The notes under the pieces: generated by a model
The model's database searches: none
The model's input: the letters and a program-made list of their open reading frames with translations, nothing else
What the model was told of the DNA's origin: nothing
Made by a program: the position numbers and the translations under genes
Source of the DNA: Baylisascaris procyonis
Lineage: Eukaryota; Nematoda; Chromadorea; Rhabditida; Ascarididae
Assembly (NCBI GenBank): GCA_037389465.1
Contig: JAZARR010000197.1
Location: 6,777,001-6,841,000, forward strand
Direction of reading: 5' to 3'
DNA length: 64,000 bases
In this document: piece by piece, positions 1 through 12,400 of the stretch
Numbering within the stretch: the first letter of the stretch is position 1
How the letters are laid out: every line of letters begins with the position of its first letter

Positions 1-1450
1 AATCATGTGCTCTTTGATCTATACAATGCACTCTTGTCGATGTTTTTGATGTTGATAGCGTCATATGCAAATTGCGATAAGTTCATCAGCACAAACATCC
101 GTCATCTAGTTCCGCATGCAATAGAATGCAACATGACGTCATCCAAGCAAATCATTATAATTCTCAGAAAAAAAAAACGCATCAGTGCAGCATATTTCAT
201 TGTAATCTGCCAAGTGGCGAATCTCATTTGTGCGGCAGTATACTATATCGGAATGCCTCTTTGTTCAGTAAAAATTTACTATGCGAGCGCAAGTCAAAGG
301 CACATTTAAAGTATAAGAAAGAGTAACACCCCATACCTCCTCCCTCCTGAGTCAGTCGTATTTCACATTTGCCTAAAATCAATGGATGCAACTCGGCATT
401 TCTTTCGTCGTAGCTCATGTCAGCATTTTGACGTACATAAAGAAGTGGAACATTCGAGATAAGCGGGAAGGGGTGAAAAAAGGAGCATTTACTCGGAATT
501 GGTCAAAAAATGGCAACAACAAATTGTGCTATACCGGTGCTAGATATATGGAACCAGAAATGGAAAAAATGGCCAGGTCAATCCACGATTGTGGATATGG
601 AATAAAATATTGGTACCACGTAGAACTAAATCAGACAATAAATGCACAGGCGCAGTATTGTCTCGGCGTTGAATGCTGAAGTTTTTTAAGTTGGTCATGG
701 CGCATATCGTCAAAACTAGGCTTGACCATTGTGTACATCTGTCTGTTTTTCTGAAAATCTATTACAATTGGAAAATCGTCTTTAAACAGGCCTATCATGT
801 TTGAGACTTAATGTAATGTGGCGAATACGTTAGGCAGTAAAGAATAGTAAAGTTTTCACAGATATTTTCTTGTAAGTACAACCAATATTTATCCTTTCAT
901 GATCTTTACCAAAAATCTTCCCCGCCCATTTTGTTTTTAATAGCGATGTTTTTGATGAAGCATTGTCATATCAAACTGAACAAATTTCTTAAACATCGCC
1001 ATTCGTTTCAAATATTATTGTTTAAATTATCGTTATCCCAAAATTTAGAAAATTATTCAGTATAAAGTTGAATTCCGATTGCGCCATCATTGGATCGGTC
1101 GGTATTCGAGAGCATTTCCAATGACATCATTGCAACATGAGATGACAATAGCCCAGTACATTTTCTTCTTTCCAATGGCGTAGATGGATTGACGTTTATT
1201 ATGCACAAACAAGGAGATTGCCTAGTTTGTACCCGATAATCCATAACGGTGAAAATAGACGTGGTGAAACAATCCACGATTCGACAACAAACGTGAACAT
1301 TATAAAAGACTTGCCATAGACCAGTTCGATCAGAGCATATAGACTGAACTATCGATGATGGCCTTATTAATACTGTATCTTGCATTCACTGTACTTGATA
1401 GCCGCGAAGAGGAATAGATTGGAAATTATTAGAATAGGTTAAGATATATA

Positions 1451-1540
1451 GGTTTCAGATGGCCCTTAGGGCTGTGTGCAGGCTTCAGATGGTCTTCAGA
1501 ACTATGTGTAGGTTTCAGATGGCGTTGAGGACTATATCCG
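1451..1540. repeat. 30-bp minisatellite, three imperfect copies
   Basis: Three consecutive 30-bp units start at 1451, 1481 and 1511. Each opens with gg(t/c)ttcagatgg and ends in a variant of (g/a)ctatgtgta. The units differ at several positions, so the array is not a recent expansion. It sits about 400 bp upstream of the start codon of the secreted-protein gene; no regulatory role is shown. Confidence 0.8.
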
Positions 1541-1887
1541 ACGCCACCCTCTCCTCCACCTCTTCTCTCCTCAATTCATTATGTTGCATCTGCAATTGAC
1601 GATGCTACTTTTCCTTCAGGATCAGTGATTAAGAACGCCATTGATAAACGCTGTCAGTTATAATATCTATTATACGGTCAGCTGTCATTAGATTGGCTCA
1701 TCGAAATAAGACAGTAGGATGGACTATTAAATAAGGAAGGGGGATGCTCGTCTAAGGTCCTTTTTGACGTACTTCTGCATGTTATAATAATTTTCTTTTC
1801 AGGATAAATTTCCTTAGTGTTAATTCTGCAGCTTAAATCGTCACTGTCAAAAAAAAAAAATTACAAATTAAGTATGAATACAGATTT

Positions 1888-1898
1888 TCTATTTTAGA
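1888..1898 (+). promoter_or_regulatory. Possible spliced-leader trans-splice acceptor
   Basis: A U-rich 3' splice site (tctattttag, AG at 1896-1897) lies 25 bases upstream of the ATG at 1923, with no plausible donor needed upstream. In nematodes this arrangement commonly marks the point where a spliced leader is trans-spliced to the mRNA. This is inferred from position and consensus only; a 5' untranslated cis-exon would look the same. Confidence 0.4.
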
Positions 1899-1922
1899 GC
1901 ACTGCGAGAAAAAAAAAAAACA

Positions 1923-3487
1923 ATGAATTCCTTCATCGTGGTGTTGGCAACATGCGGCATTTTCGCCATTTATATGGGTATGTAGTTTTTTTCTTAAAGG
2001 TCATTCCTTCACCAATTTATTGGCGACAGCTTTATTGATATAGTTCTTGGAAAAACTGCTCTGATTTTAGGAGTGATAGGAAGAGTAGCGAATGATAGGA
2101 AAACGAGGTAGCAGGAAAAAATATTCTCTTTCAATAGCAACTAAACGATCCGTGTTATTCATATAATAGTTTTTAATACGACCATCTATGCCTCTTTTAA
2201 ACCTCGATTGGGAATAATTTTTCGCTTTGCTATGCCATTATACCGTATGAGAGAAGAGTGTAAGATGAAATTCATAACGCTGAGAATGAAGACTATTATT
2301 GTAATGGTGCAATTTTAAAAATCAACACTTATAATTTTGATCAATTTGAAAGCTGTTAAAAATTTGGTTTTTTTTTTTGTTAGAATGAGTGAAATTCGAA
2401 TATTTCTCTTCAATGATCGTATCCTAGTTTATTAGAATTTATGACTTTATTGATAAAAATTTTAGGTAACGTTGCTGGTCAAGCATGCCAACGACAAACT
2501 GCTCAATGCATGCAAGGTGAGCTCAAATTAGTTTTATTCCCATTTTTAATTTCTGCACTGTTTTTTTTTTAATTATAAAGCTATCTCATGAGTGTACATA
2601 AAGCTTAAGTTATATTTTAAAAAATATTCAATATATCGCAAAACTTTTCAGCAAATAACCAAATTTTTTTTTTGCTAATGATATCAATATTAGCAGCTTT
2701 TCTTTGCGATAGTTTATTCATGATAGTCCATTAATTTAGAAATCGAAAAAAAAATTGCCTACACTAATGCAGCTCGCATTTTTGCATAAGTGATATATTA
2801 TGCGTTATTTCTTTTGTAGTAGTGATTTGAAGAAATAGGATCTTCTAAATTTATATATTAAAAGGTTTCTAATCAATAGTCGGCAAAAGTAATCTAAGGT
2901 CAACAGTTTTTCTCTGTTAGATTATTAACCCAAGAAGTTCATCCTGAATGAAAATAAAAATGTTGCACTCACTTGTGGTTGCTTTTTGGCAAGTTATGGT
3001 CGACGGCCTAATTTTTGGCCGAAATTTTGTGGTTGAGAATTTTCATGGCCAAATATACTTCTTCTTCAACGACCACAGCATTTCAATTTTAATACATTAA
3101 GACTAGAAGTGAGACAATAATGCATTACCTGATCAAAAAAAAATTTTTTTATAATATTGGATTATTTAAAACAAAAAAGATTGCAGTAATGTTATGGTAA
3201 TGTGTTAATATTACAGCATTTATTTAATATTATTAGCAAAAAAAAAAAAATTGTAAATATGTTTAATGCAATTCTGAATAAATTCTTTGTGATATTAGCA
3301 TATTTCAGAGCAAGGAAGAAGGTACTGCCCTATTGCGAGTCTTACTCAACAAACGTGTCAAGCACTGATTGATCGATGTAATACGGCATTGAACGGCGTT
3401 GCGAACGGAACAGATTCTTTCGAATTTCAATTCTTGAACTGCTTATTCGCTTCATTCCAACATTTCCATTTCACAACATTTAATTAA
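1923..3487 (+). CDS. Small secreted six-cysteine protein, three exons
   Basis: Exons 1923-1977, 2466-2516 and 3309-3487 join in frame (both introns phase 1, GT...AG with tttag and atttcag acceptors) to encode 94 residues ending in TAA. The protein starts MNSFIVVLATCGIFAIYMG, a good signal peptide with likely cleavage near residues 23-25 (VAGQA). The mature part has six cysteines (residues 26, 33, 42, 52, 59, 80), an even number as expected for a disulfide-bonded secreted peptide, and one N-glycosylation sequon at Asn68 (NGT). It contains the segment CQALIDRCNTALNGVANG. I do not recognise the family. The last exon is followed at once by a CT-repeat, and AATAAA signals occur at 3658 and 3757. 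Function is unknown; export from the cell is the only thing the sequence supports. Confidence 0.75.
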
Positions 3488-3488
3488 A

Positions 3489-3562
3489 TTCTCTCTCTCC
3501 CTCTCTCCCTCTCTCCCCCTCTCCCTCTCTTCCTCTCTCTCTCCCTCCCTCTCTCTCTATTC
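3489..3562. repeat. (CT)n/(CCCTCT)n pyrimidine tract
   Basis: A nearly pure C/T run with ctctct and ccctct units begins directly after the stop codon of the secreted-protein gene, so it would form part of its 3' untranslated region. Confidence 0.9.
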
Positions 3563-3657
3563 AATTCATCTCTTCTCAACATATGGATTAGCTCAATTTA
3601 TGCCAATATGAGAAGTGACCTATCGATCGTTGACAAATACCTTCACATCGTACGTGA

Positions 3658-3663
3658 AATAAA
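3658..3663 (+). terminator. Polyadenylation signal (AATAAA) of the secreted-protein gene
   Basis: AATAAA lies 171 bases after the stop codon at 3487. A second AATAAA is at 3757-3762. Either could direct 3' end formation; consensus match only. Confidence 0.45.
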
Positions 3664-3763
3664 GAAAAAAACTGAGGAATTTAATCAGGTTAATGTGATC
3701 TGATGAATACAGTAATACGTATGAAATAGAACAACATATGTAAGTGCATTCGATGAAATAAAA

Positions 3764-4831
3764 GTTTTAACCATTTTATTGTGTAATCAATGGACAGCAT
3801 ATTAATCAATTTGAATGATGCGAAAACGTCAATAAGCAGATTATGATGTGCACTCACAAATTTCATTTCATTGCTTGCTTATGTTTGATCCATAAAATTT
3901 GCATATACGGAATACAAAATTATGGAAAGAGAAATAAAAGATATAATTATTGATTATTTTCGTTAATATTTTACGAAGTCAGAAGTTTTTATTTCTCTAT
4001 GTTCAAAGAAATGGTGTTATTTTTGATTCACATTGATTCATCTCATCATGGATAGCACAATACGATTTGTGTATAAAAGTAGATGAACTTCCCGAATTCA
4101 ACAAATAATATCATAGTTTGAATTCATAAGTGACGATGTTAGAAGTACTGAAGCGGAAACACCTAATTGGGTGGCGGGGATGAGGGGGGGGGAAGAGTTG
4201 GAGGAGGAAACAGATCTTGCACTATACGGGAGAAAGAAGACAGCAACAAAAAGATGAAGTTTGAATAATGTCTAATTCGGTAGCTAAAAACGATCCATTA
4301 GTCGGGTGCGAACGAGGCTCATAGCGGGAACGAGGGGACTTGGTGGTACAAAGCTTCCTGAAATGTTCTATTCCATTCACAAATTCATTCAGGATAACAT
4401 TGTAGTTAGCTATTCTTAGAATTTGCTTTGATGAGTCCCTTTTAGGTCATGATGGGTGACTTCCTGTACAGTCCAACGATCGCTACAAAAACTATGAGTT
4501 TTGGTTATACATCGAAGGACATATAAAATCAGCTAAACATACACAAAGATGGCAAGAGAGATGAAATTCATTTCCGGTGCAAATGAGAAACATAAACCCG
4601 TTATTAAATCGAAAACGGCCTTATAGTTGTAATTTCTTCTGCAATAATATTGTGCTACGGTAAAAATTATATGACAATAAACGAAAGCTTTAAAATACAT
4701 CTCGCCAGAAATTTCGAGATTTTTCAAAAATTTTCTTAAACAAATTCTGAATCTTCCATATATCGCATGAAAATTTTCAATGAAAAATTTTTCATTCTTC
4801 GAAAATTTTTCTTTGCTGAAGAGTATTCAAA
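3764..4831. other. Intergenic DNA between the convergent genes
   Basis: AT-rich sequence separating the 3' ends of the plus-strand secreted-protein gene and the minus-strand BTB gene. I see no coding exon. It contains a G-run cluster at 4169-4192 and several short T/A-rich inverted repeats around 4715-4815. Confidence 0.5.
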
Positions 4832-4837
4832 TTTATT
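4832..4837 (-). terminator. Polyadenylation signal (AATAAA, minus strand) of the BTB gene
   Basis: TTTATT on the plus strand reads AATAAA on the minus strand, about 65 bases after the TAA stop at 4901-4903. Confidence 0.5.
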
Positions 4838-4900
4838 CAAGCGTTTAATAATAGAAATATAATTTAAATATGCATAAAACAATTCGTAACAACAATTCAT

Positions 4901-6374
4901 TTAATAAGTCATTTTCATATCATGAGCGGAGCCGAATGCTTCAATTGATCTCATTTCATCCGGAGCTTCGAATTTATCGTCTTTATCCAACAATGAACGT
5001 GGTGGTCCACCTTTTGTTAATGTTACTTCTCGAATTGTTCGACTTGTTGGAAGCCTGAAAATATTCGCATTTAAACCAGTTTTGCCGTAATAGATATGAA
5101 TCCTAGCAGAATTCACTTTTTTCCTTATTTGTTTCAATCATACTTTTTCCTTATTTCAATCGGTGAGCAGTGAAACAGTCAATACAATCAGCGTTGTGCG
5201 AGAATTAAGGAGCTTTCTTAACGCCCATTTCCCTCTCCTTCTCTCTGCTGCATACCAGAATTATGTTGGAATTCGAAACTCATAGTGTCAATTTTCAATC
5301 CGCAAATCCCCAACATACCCCCTACTTCCTTCTCGCGGTGAATCCTCGCCCTTCGAGAAAAACTGGAAATTTTCTTAGCACTATTTCATGAGTGGATTTC
5401 TCGTTGACCTCTTTGCATCTCCCGAAGTTACCCAAAATCATTTCTGATTTCCCTGATTTCGAAGCAGAATGAGAGTCCTGGATTTTAGAATGCATGATTA
5501 TCTTTCTATCTTTCAGAGGAAGAGAGCAATCTTTTTTTTTCGTTGTTTATTTCACTGCTTAGAGCATCGAAAGAACCATGACCGCTAGTAACTAACCCAG
5601 CAAGATGCTGATCCTTAAGTGCCCATCCAGAACAATGTCGATCAACGATTTCCTTCCTCATCGCTTCGGGTAAATAATTGAACTGAGGCAAAGCCATAAG
5701 CTGTGATACTCGCGTTTTGAAGCTGCAAATTACCGACTAAAAAACGCAAACGTTAATTTGACTTGACTCAAGAATTTTTCAAAAATTGTTACTCAGATAA
5801 CTAGGACCTTTTTCCGATCTTCCCACATGTGTAACAGTGAGGGAGGGTATCACTGAGGTAGACAAGATGCCCACTTATCATGAACTAATTCACCAATTAT
5901 TTCATGCAAAATGATGCTTATTCTAAAATAGTTTATGAATGAGAACGGCCACACAACCTACAGACGAGGTAATACCGAAAAATTATTACTCTTCACCCTC
6001 TATTCGACCTAAAAACTCCTCCACGGCAATACAACATATTTGTGTCGTTGTCTGCGCGTATATGCGAGTATGTCACTTTCGTTGACAGTTTGAAACACAC
6101 TACTCACATGGAATGATAGAATGCTGCATATAGTAGTTTCGCAAAATACAATAACATAAAGAAAATGTAGGATTGCCGTTAATCTAACGAAATAATAGTA
6201 ATTTTTTTTTTACAATAATAAAATCCACATAATACCTTCCTTCAATCCTTAAAAGGCATGCTCTGAAAAGATTTCCATGCTGATATCTGTCTGCGAGCTG
6301 CAAATGATCGAGCATCATTTGTGGTGTAAGTGGAGGCTCCATTAACAGCATCTGCAAATGGAGAAATTAAATCA

Positions 6375-6433
<59 letters not shown>

Positions 6434-9400
6434 CGAAAATAGTAAACGTGCAGTCCGAAAACTATAAATTATACAGTTCGAAAACAAAACAAAATAGTAA
6501 ACATACCTAACGTCACTGTTCTTAACGGGTCTTCTCTCACTAGAATGTATGGCTATGCTATGGACATGCGTGAGTTTGGTAATGAGCACTTGTGGTGAAG
6601 ATAGGAATTCATCGAAAGTAGGCTGCTGTGCCACCAGCTTTCGTGGTGGGAAATCCCTCTGAAAGCACGGTTGTTGCTTCTAAAGATGCGATTCTGTGAT
6701 GGTGTTGAATCAGAAACCTCCCCATCAGCTAATATGTGCTTTACGGTCATGTTCGCCCTTGATGCGTCGATAATGAAGAAGAATTGCATTTTACCTGCTT
6801 AATCGCAAGGATTTATGAGAAATATTGATAGCCTACCTCTCCAAGGCTATTCAATAACCGTCTCAAATTGTGTTCCTCTGCGAACATCATCATCGGCCGG
6901 AAATAACGCCCCGGGATAATTGCACGACTTGGATATATATGTCTAAGCATAACGTCGATTAATTGTGGCACTGTGATGCCCCACCTGGTACATTCTTTTC
7001 TTATTTGAGGTGTAATTCGTGCTATTAACTCACCTGCAATCAAATAAATATTCTTTCAGAATGGTTGCATTCGAATCAAACAGTTTTCATCTTCGTATAT
7101 TTTAAAAGACAAAATACGGCCTCGGTGATTCAGCACTCCGGCTATGAACTGTTTGAGTTAGTATATTTGTAGTAGGTCCTCGTTTTGATTGGAACTCTTC
7201 TTCTATGAATATCGGAAACCCAACGTATAAGTCTCGCTCTTATCGAACTCAGCCCGAAAGGTAAATGCTTCAAAGACGTTAGCTTAATTCCGAGAAGCTT
7301 CATTTGAGAAGAAAGGGTAACGAAAGACATTTTTAGGCATTTTATTTAATAGCATTTCAGGGCATCGATTAAGGCAATTGGCAAAATGTTTTGCGGGAAG
7401 AAAGTCAACGCGCTAAATCGAGCTGACTTCTTAAATGAACAATCTACTCATCCACATCGCATCGCTACTTGAATTTCAAATCTCAATTGTACTACTTGTT
7501 TACACAAAAATTCATTGAAATACATTGAAAGTGTTGTGCAATTTCTCTCAAGAAACTTGAGCGAAAAAAATGCTCAGGTTGGATATTCCACATAAAAAGG
7601 TTGATTAAAGTTTATATTACTGCCACCTTCTCGTAATCTTATGACTTCTCCAGCATATTGCACACTTTCATGAAATCATTTCATCTATTCACCTATCATT
7701 TCGACCGCTCTTTTTGATATATAAATACAAACCCCGTTCAATTTGAAGAAATATTTCAACATACCTTTATTGCCTATAGAATATCCTTTCGTATTGTGAA
7801 TTTCCATGATTCCACTATTGACATGAAGAGTGGTTTCCTCGACCACTAATGGTACTGTGAATGGGCGTTGTGGAATATTGAAATTGAAATTATCCCACGT
7901 CGGTTGCAGCGGTGTTCCATATGGTTGTGATTTTCCCTATTTGAAATTCTAGTTGAATATATGAAAATGCCTTTGAACTCAAAATTTCCGAAGAAAGGAC
8001 GAGTATAAGCGATATTGTTGGATATTATTAATAGATGAGGATATCTTCGTATAAATGAAATCATCTTTCATCACTAAACTTTTCATTCAATAATATAAGT
8101 TCCTTGTTCAATAACATACAAACAGTAAGATATAATTAATTCCGAGTATGATGTGGATACCGCAAACAGACATATGTGCAAACAACGGTTTATAGATTCC
8201 CGATAATTCAAAGATGCCTCTCATTCCTTCGCGTGATGCTATTTTACAATTTGCTGTGATTCGATAAACATTCTTCATAAATGTTTACACTCTTGCAGCA
8301 TCTCAGGTATGTCTTCCGGAGGAGCATAAAGTAAATTTTCTGAATCCTCTTACGGTTCCCTCTTATCTAAGTCATAATCTCACTAATATAAAACAAACCT
8401 GACATAGATATGTTGCGGGGCCATCTTCCTCGACATGAAAGCAACCCTAATATCAGCCGATTCCATGCAATTTTTGACGTGACATTAGATTCGGCCGATT
8501 AAACCTATTCAGCCGCTGCGTTATGACCATCAAATATCGCCTAGGTTTAGCCACGAGCCATTTCACTTGTGGAATCTTGGACTAATAACCATCTCTGCGC
8601 TCAATCAAGGAGCAAGTAAAAAGTGGATCGCTCAAATAGATTTGATGAATTAAACTTTACAAAAGTGCTCGAGCTACAGCACCAACTCCAGACTCTAGAC
8701 TATCTTCGACCTTGTTCGACGCATTTAGAGAAGCACAAGACCTAATTTCACGAAAATAAAATACAATGATTTAATATTACTTCCACTTACTTTTAGGACT
8801 GAAGGACATATAATATGGTGATAAATTTCGAGCCCAAGAGATTTTGGTTCAAAGCCTTTTTCAATGAGATGGGTCCAAATTCCTGAAATCACTACTGCAC
8901 AAGACATTATGAATTTTTTTCCACAGCAGTTTAATCGGCTAACGGAAAATCTAGCAGTATATTGATAGAGAATATGAGCAGAATGGCTCATAGAAAACGA
9001 TGGGTGACTCCAAGCTTGAACTGAAGAATTTCAGGAGTTAAACTTAACTCCGATTTCATTAGCATTATTTAAAGAAATCCAGTGGGTCTTAAGATGCATA
9101 ATATTGATAGGCATCTGCTTAATTCTAATCTACCAATCATAAATAATGTGCACTTTGGTCTTATTAGACCTTCGATGAATATTCAAATGGACTTTTAGCG
9201 AAGCCGGATGTCGGAGTCGTTCGCTGCCGATGAGGCGTAGGGTGGGCGGAAGAGGGAAGGAGGTAGTGGTGGGGATTGCACGAAGACAAGAGAGACGGAC
9301 ATAAACGGAAAACAGAAAATAAAAACAAAGTTAAAAACTTCATTGTCTAAGAATAAAATTTGAATACCTCGTTGTTCAGCGACATATACCAATTCACTAA

Positions 9401-12400
9401 GAGTTTGATCAAGCTCAAGAAATAAAGCGAGTTGCATTTTCTGTATAAAATCCATCTGTAAATAATTAGTAAAAGAATCCTCTAATCGATTCAAATTTTC
9501 GTCGTTATCTTGAAGTTCTACTAAGAAATGGATCGGAATTTTGACTGAAAAAATTTACGTCCTCATTTGCATATAATAAAAAAGATATAAATTTGTGAAA
9601 ATTTGAATCAGTGAGAAATTTTCTCATATTTTATTCATATTTTTTCTCTGAATTGCTGAATAAATCCTTCTTATTATTTATCTCCACATTGTCGAACTAT
9701 TACTTTTAATTTATTTATTAAATTAATAATTTCGCTAATGCGCTTACATCAAGTGCGAATATATGTGCGGTCAATTTTGATAGAATGATATCAGCTTTAA
9801 ATGCATTTGCTGCTTTTGCAATTTTTGATAAATCGGTTTCGATTGGTCGTCGAGTTGCATAGATTTGATAGAGTAATTCACGAAATGATTCCATCTCGAA
9901 ATCACCCATCTCGATCGTTGCACCTTCAGCTGCGTCATGCACAAACGATGCTGCATTCACTTGTCATTCAAACAATTCAAAAATCATAACTAATGGGTTG
10001 CGAAATTATGCAAATTTTACAAACTTAAATGTCGTTTATATGCAAATTTAAATGTACAAACTTATGCCAATTTACAAATATCATTTGTTTGCATGCTGTT
10101 CAATTGACTTCTAGCAAAGTAATTGCAGAAAAAGAGCAAAAAAATTTGATTTTATTAACACCCGTTCATATGGCCTTATTTAATCGAAAGCTGATGATGG
10201 TTGTTTTTATCTGTTTTCGTTACAGCTCCAAAGTTGGAAGGACAGTCGAAATATAAGGCAGGAAAAAGAAATCGTCAGCAATCATTACTCTTCGTTTGGA
10301 GAGGGAACGAACCAAGGGATATGATCAATCAAGGAAACAAAACTATGCAATTAAAACCTGAAAGTTTAAAGCTTTACCTTGAATTTTCTATAAAACTCTA
10401 ACTAACGATATCGAATAGATCAAAAATATTTGCTAAATGCTTGTATCAAAGAGCATCTAAACAGGATCATGAGGTAGTAATTGCGAAAGGAAATGAGTCG
10501 AATATCTCTGCATATCCTATTGTTTATGAGCAACTCTATAGATTCTGATTACGACTTATGAGAAATTTTAAAAAGTCGTACGCACTCTGAAAAAAAAAAT
10601 CTTTGCAAAAAAAAAAATTTAACTTAAAAAAAAAATTTTTTTTCCCTCGAAACTTACCCATATATCTCGAATGAAGTGCAAGAAGAGCTTTATCAACACA
10701 AAGTGTTGAATCGTCTTTAAATTTCAACGTTATGTCACCGTTCTCAAAACGTGGCAAATATTCAAATTGCTAAAATTTATTTCATTACCAATAAATTCAA
10801 CTATGCCAAAAAATATTGCGATCATTTCAAAAAAATTTTCCTATAGCTCGACTTCCAATTAAAAAGTCCATTTTCCTTATGATTTATTAATAGTGAGAAG
10901 CTCAACGCAATGGTTGCTCTATATTCGATACTTCTATTCTTTCATAACTTCTTCCGCCTGCTATTTGTGATTATAAGTAGATTTGATATTCAGAAATCCG
11001 TAAATGACGTGTCCGATAACAATATATGTCCGCTAATAGGTCACTTATGCAATAGCCTTGACTATAACCTTCTGAATACGAACGTCTACCCTGCCTCCCT
11101 TCAATATCCAATCGCCTTTTTCCATTCTCGCCTCTCTCTCCACTTCAAAAAGGGAATCTTGAAGCCGCAATGCAAATTACTGATCTCAAAATGCAAAAAA
11201 CCAATGATGACACTAATTCCGATCATGCTATTTGATAACTCAATTGGATTAACGAAAAAATTAGAATACTGCATTTATACCTGGTTAATAAATTTAAATT
11301 CAAGTTTGATCCTCTTTACGAGGGGGTCTATTACTCGTATCGTGATTGGTGGTAACCATTTGCCGATTTGGAAAAACCCTTTATCCACTAAGCGAATTGC
11401 TTCTTTCCTATTTCCTGAAAAAAATCGTCCACTATGAACACAAGAGATCAAACAGTGCAACACGCGACGTTAGTGCCAGGTGGGTGGTACCGAACGACTT
11501 TTTGTGTTTACCATTATTGGCATGAATTTTTTTCAATTCCAGCGTAAAATGGAAACTGTGTTGAGCGAAGAACAATTTCCAGATGGGAATTGGAATTTTC
11601 GATGTCAAAATTTCGGAGCAAGAAAGCTGCATACCAGTATAAGACAAGTTGTGGGTGCATAACTTCAAGAGAATAGGGAAAGACACTTCTCACCTAGACC
11701 GCTTCCCATCCGCCACCCCTCCTCCTCACCATCACCATCCTTCCCAACTCCACCAATTACCAGTCGAAAAGGTCCTGCAAATAGCCTACGTCACAATCCC
11801 ATTGCACTTCGCGAACATATCGTTAGTGTTCTCTAAGTGACGATTTTCCCTTACATTGCAGAGTGTGCTGCTGTAGAAATTTGCTGCCTTCTGATGGTTT
11901 ACCAGAGTTGACATAATACAAGCCCGAATAAACCTCAGGCATAATTAAAGTTCAACATTTACACACTAATATTATCAAATCTAGCGTGATATCCTCAGAA
12001 TCGTAATAAATAGAATACCTTGTGGCACAATACAGAGTGAAAAAACTCATACATTTTTGATCATCTCCTATATGAATATATTTTATATAGAATCTGGCCA
12101 TTCATCATATAATAAATAAAACAGCGACTTTCCGAAATTTCATTTTCGCTGAACAGATTCACGCAATGAACTCAAAAGCGTAATACGCCGTCTTAAATCA
12201 AATTTAATAATGAAAAAATTTTCCAAAATAAAACCAACCGGTGCCAGTTTTTATTCGTAGTTGTGTTGTGTAAACCCATTCGGTTGGCGAATATCGTTCT
12301 TCACCATATAATACAACGACCGTATTTCCCATCTATAAAAAAAAAGTATCGATGATTATGCAGTTCTCAGAAAATAACAGAAACTCCTAAACATCAAATA

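Larger units (their letters stand above)
1..1922. other. Intergenic DNA upstream of the small secreted-protein gene
   Basis: AT-rich DNA with no coding region I can support. The longest open frames here (about 97 residues from 386 on plus, about 110 residues at 1053-1385 on minus) show no recognisable motif and no matching splice sites. The notable content is a three-copy 30-bp minisatellite at 1451-1540, a pyrimidine-rich stretch just after it (about 1540-1575), and A-runs immediately before the gene at 1923. A gene that ends off the left edge cannot be excluded. Confidence 0.5.

Noticed and set aside
1053..1385. 110-codon open frame on minus
   Set aside because: No motif, no splice sites of note, no neighbour support; a chance frame cannot be excluded.
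10910..11437. 175-codon open frame on plus, the longest in the window
   Set aside because: It is antisense to a minus-strand exon (11281-11414) with a strong acceptor, a donor and phases that fit both neighbours. The plus frame has no recognisable motif.
11432..11686. Possible extra BTB-gene exon starting at 11626 on minus
   Set aside because: Good acceptor, but no donor gives a phase compatible with both the preceding and the following exon, whereas the 11281-11414 exon fits exactly.
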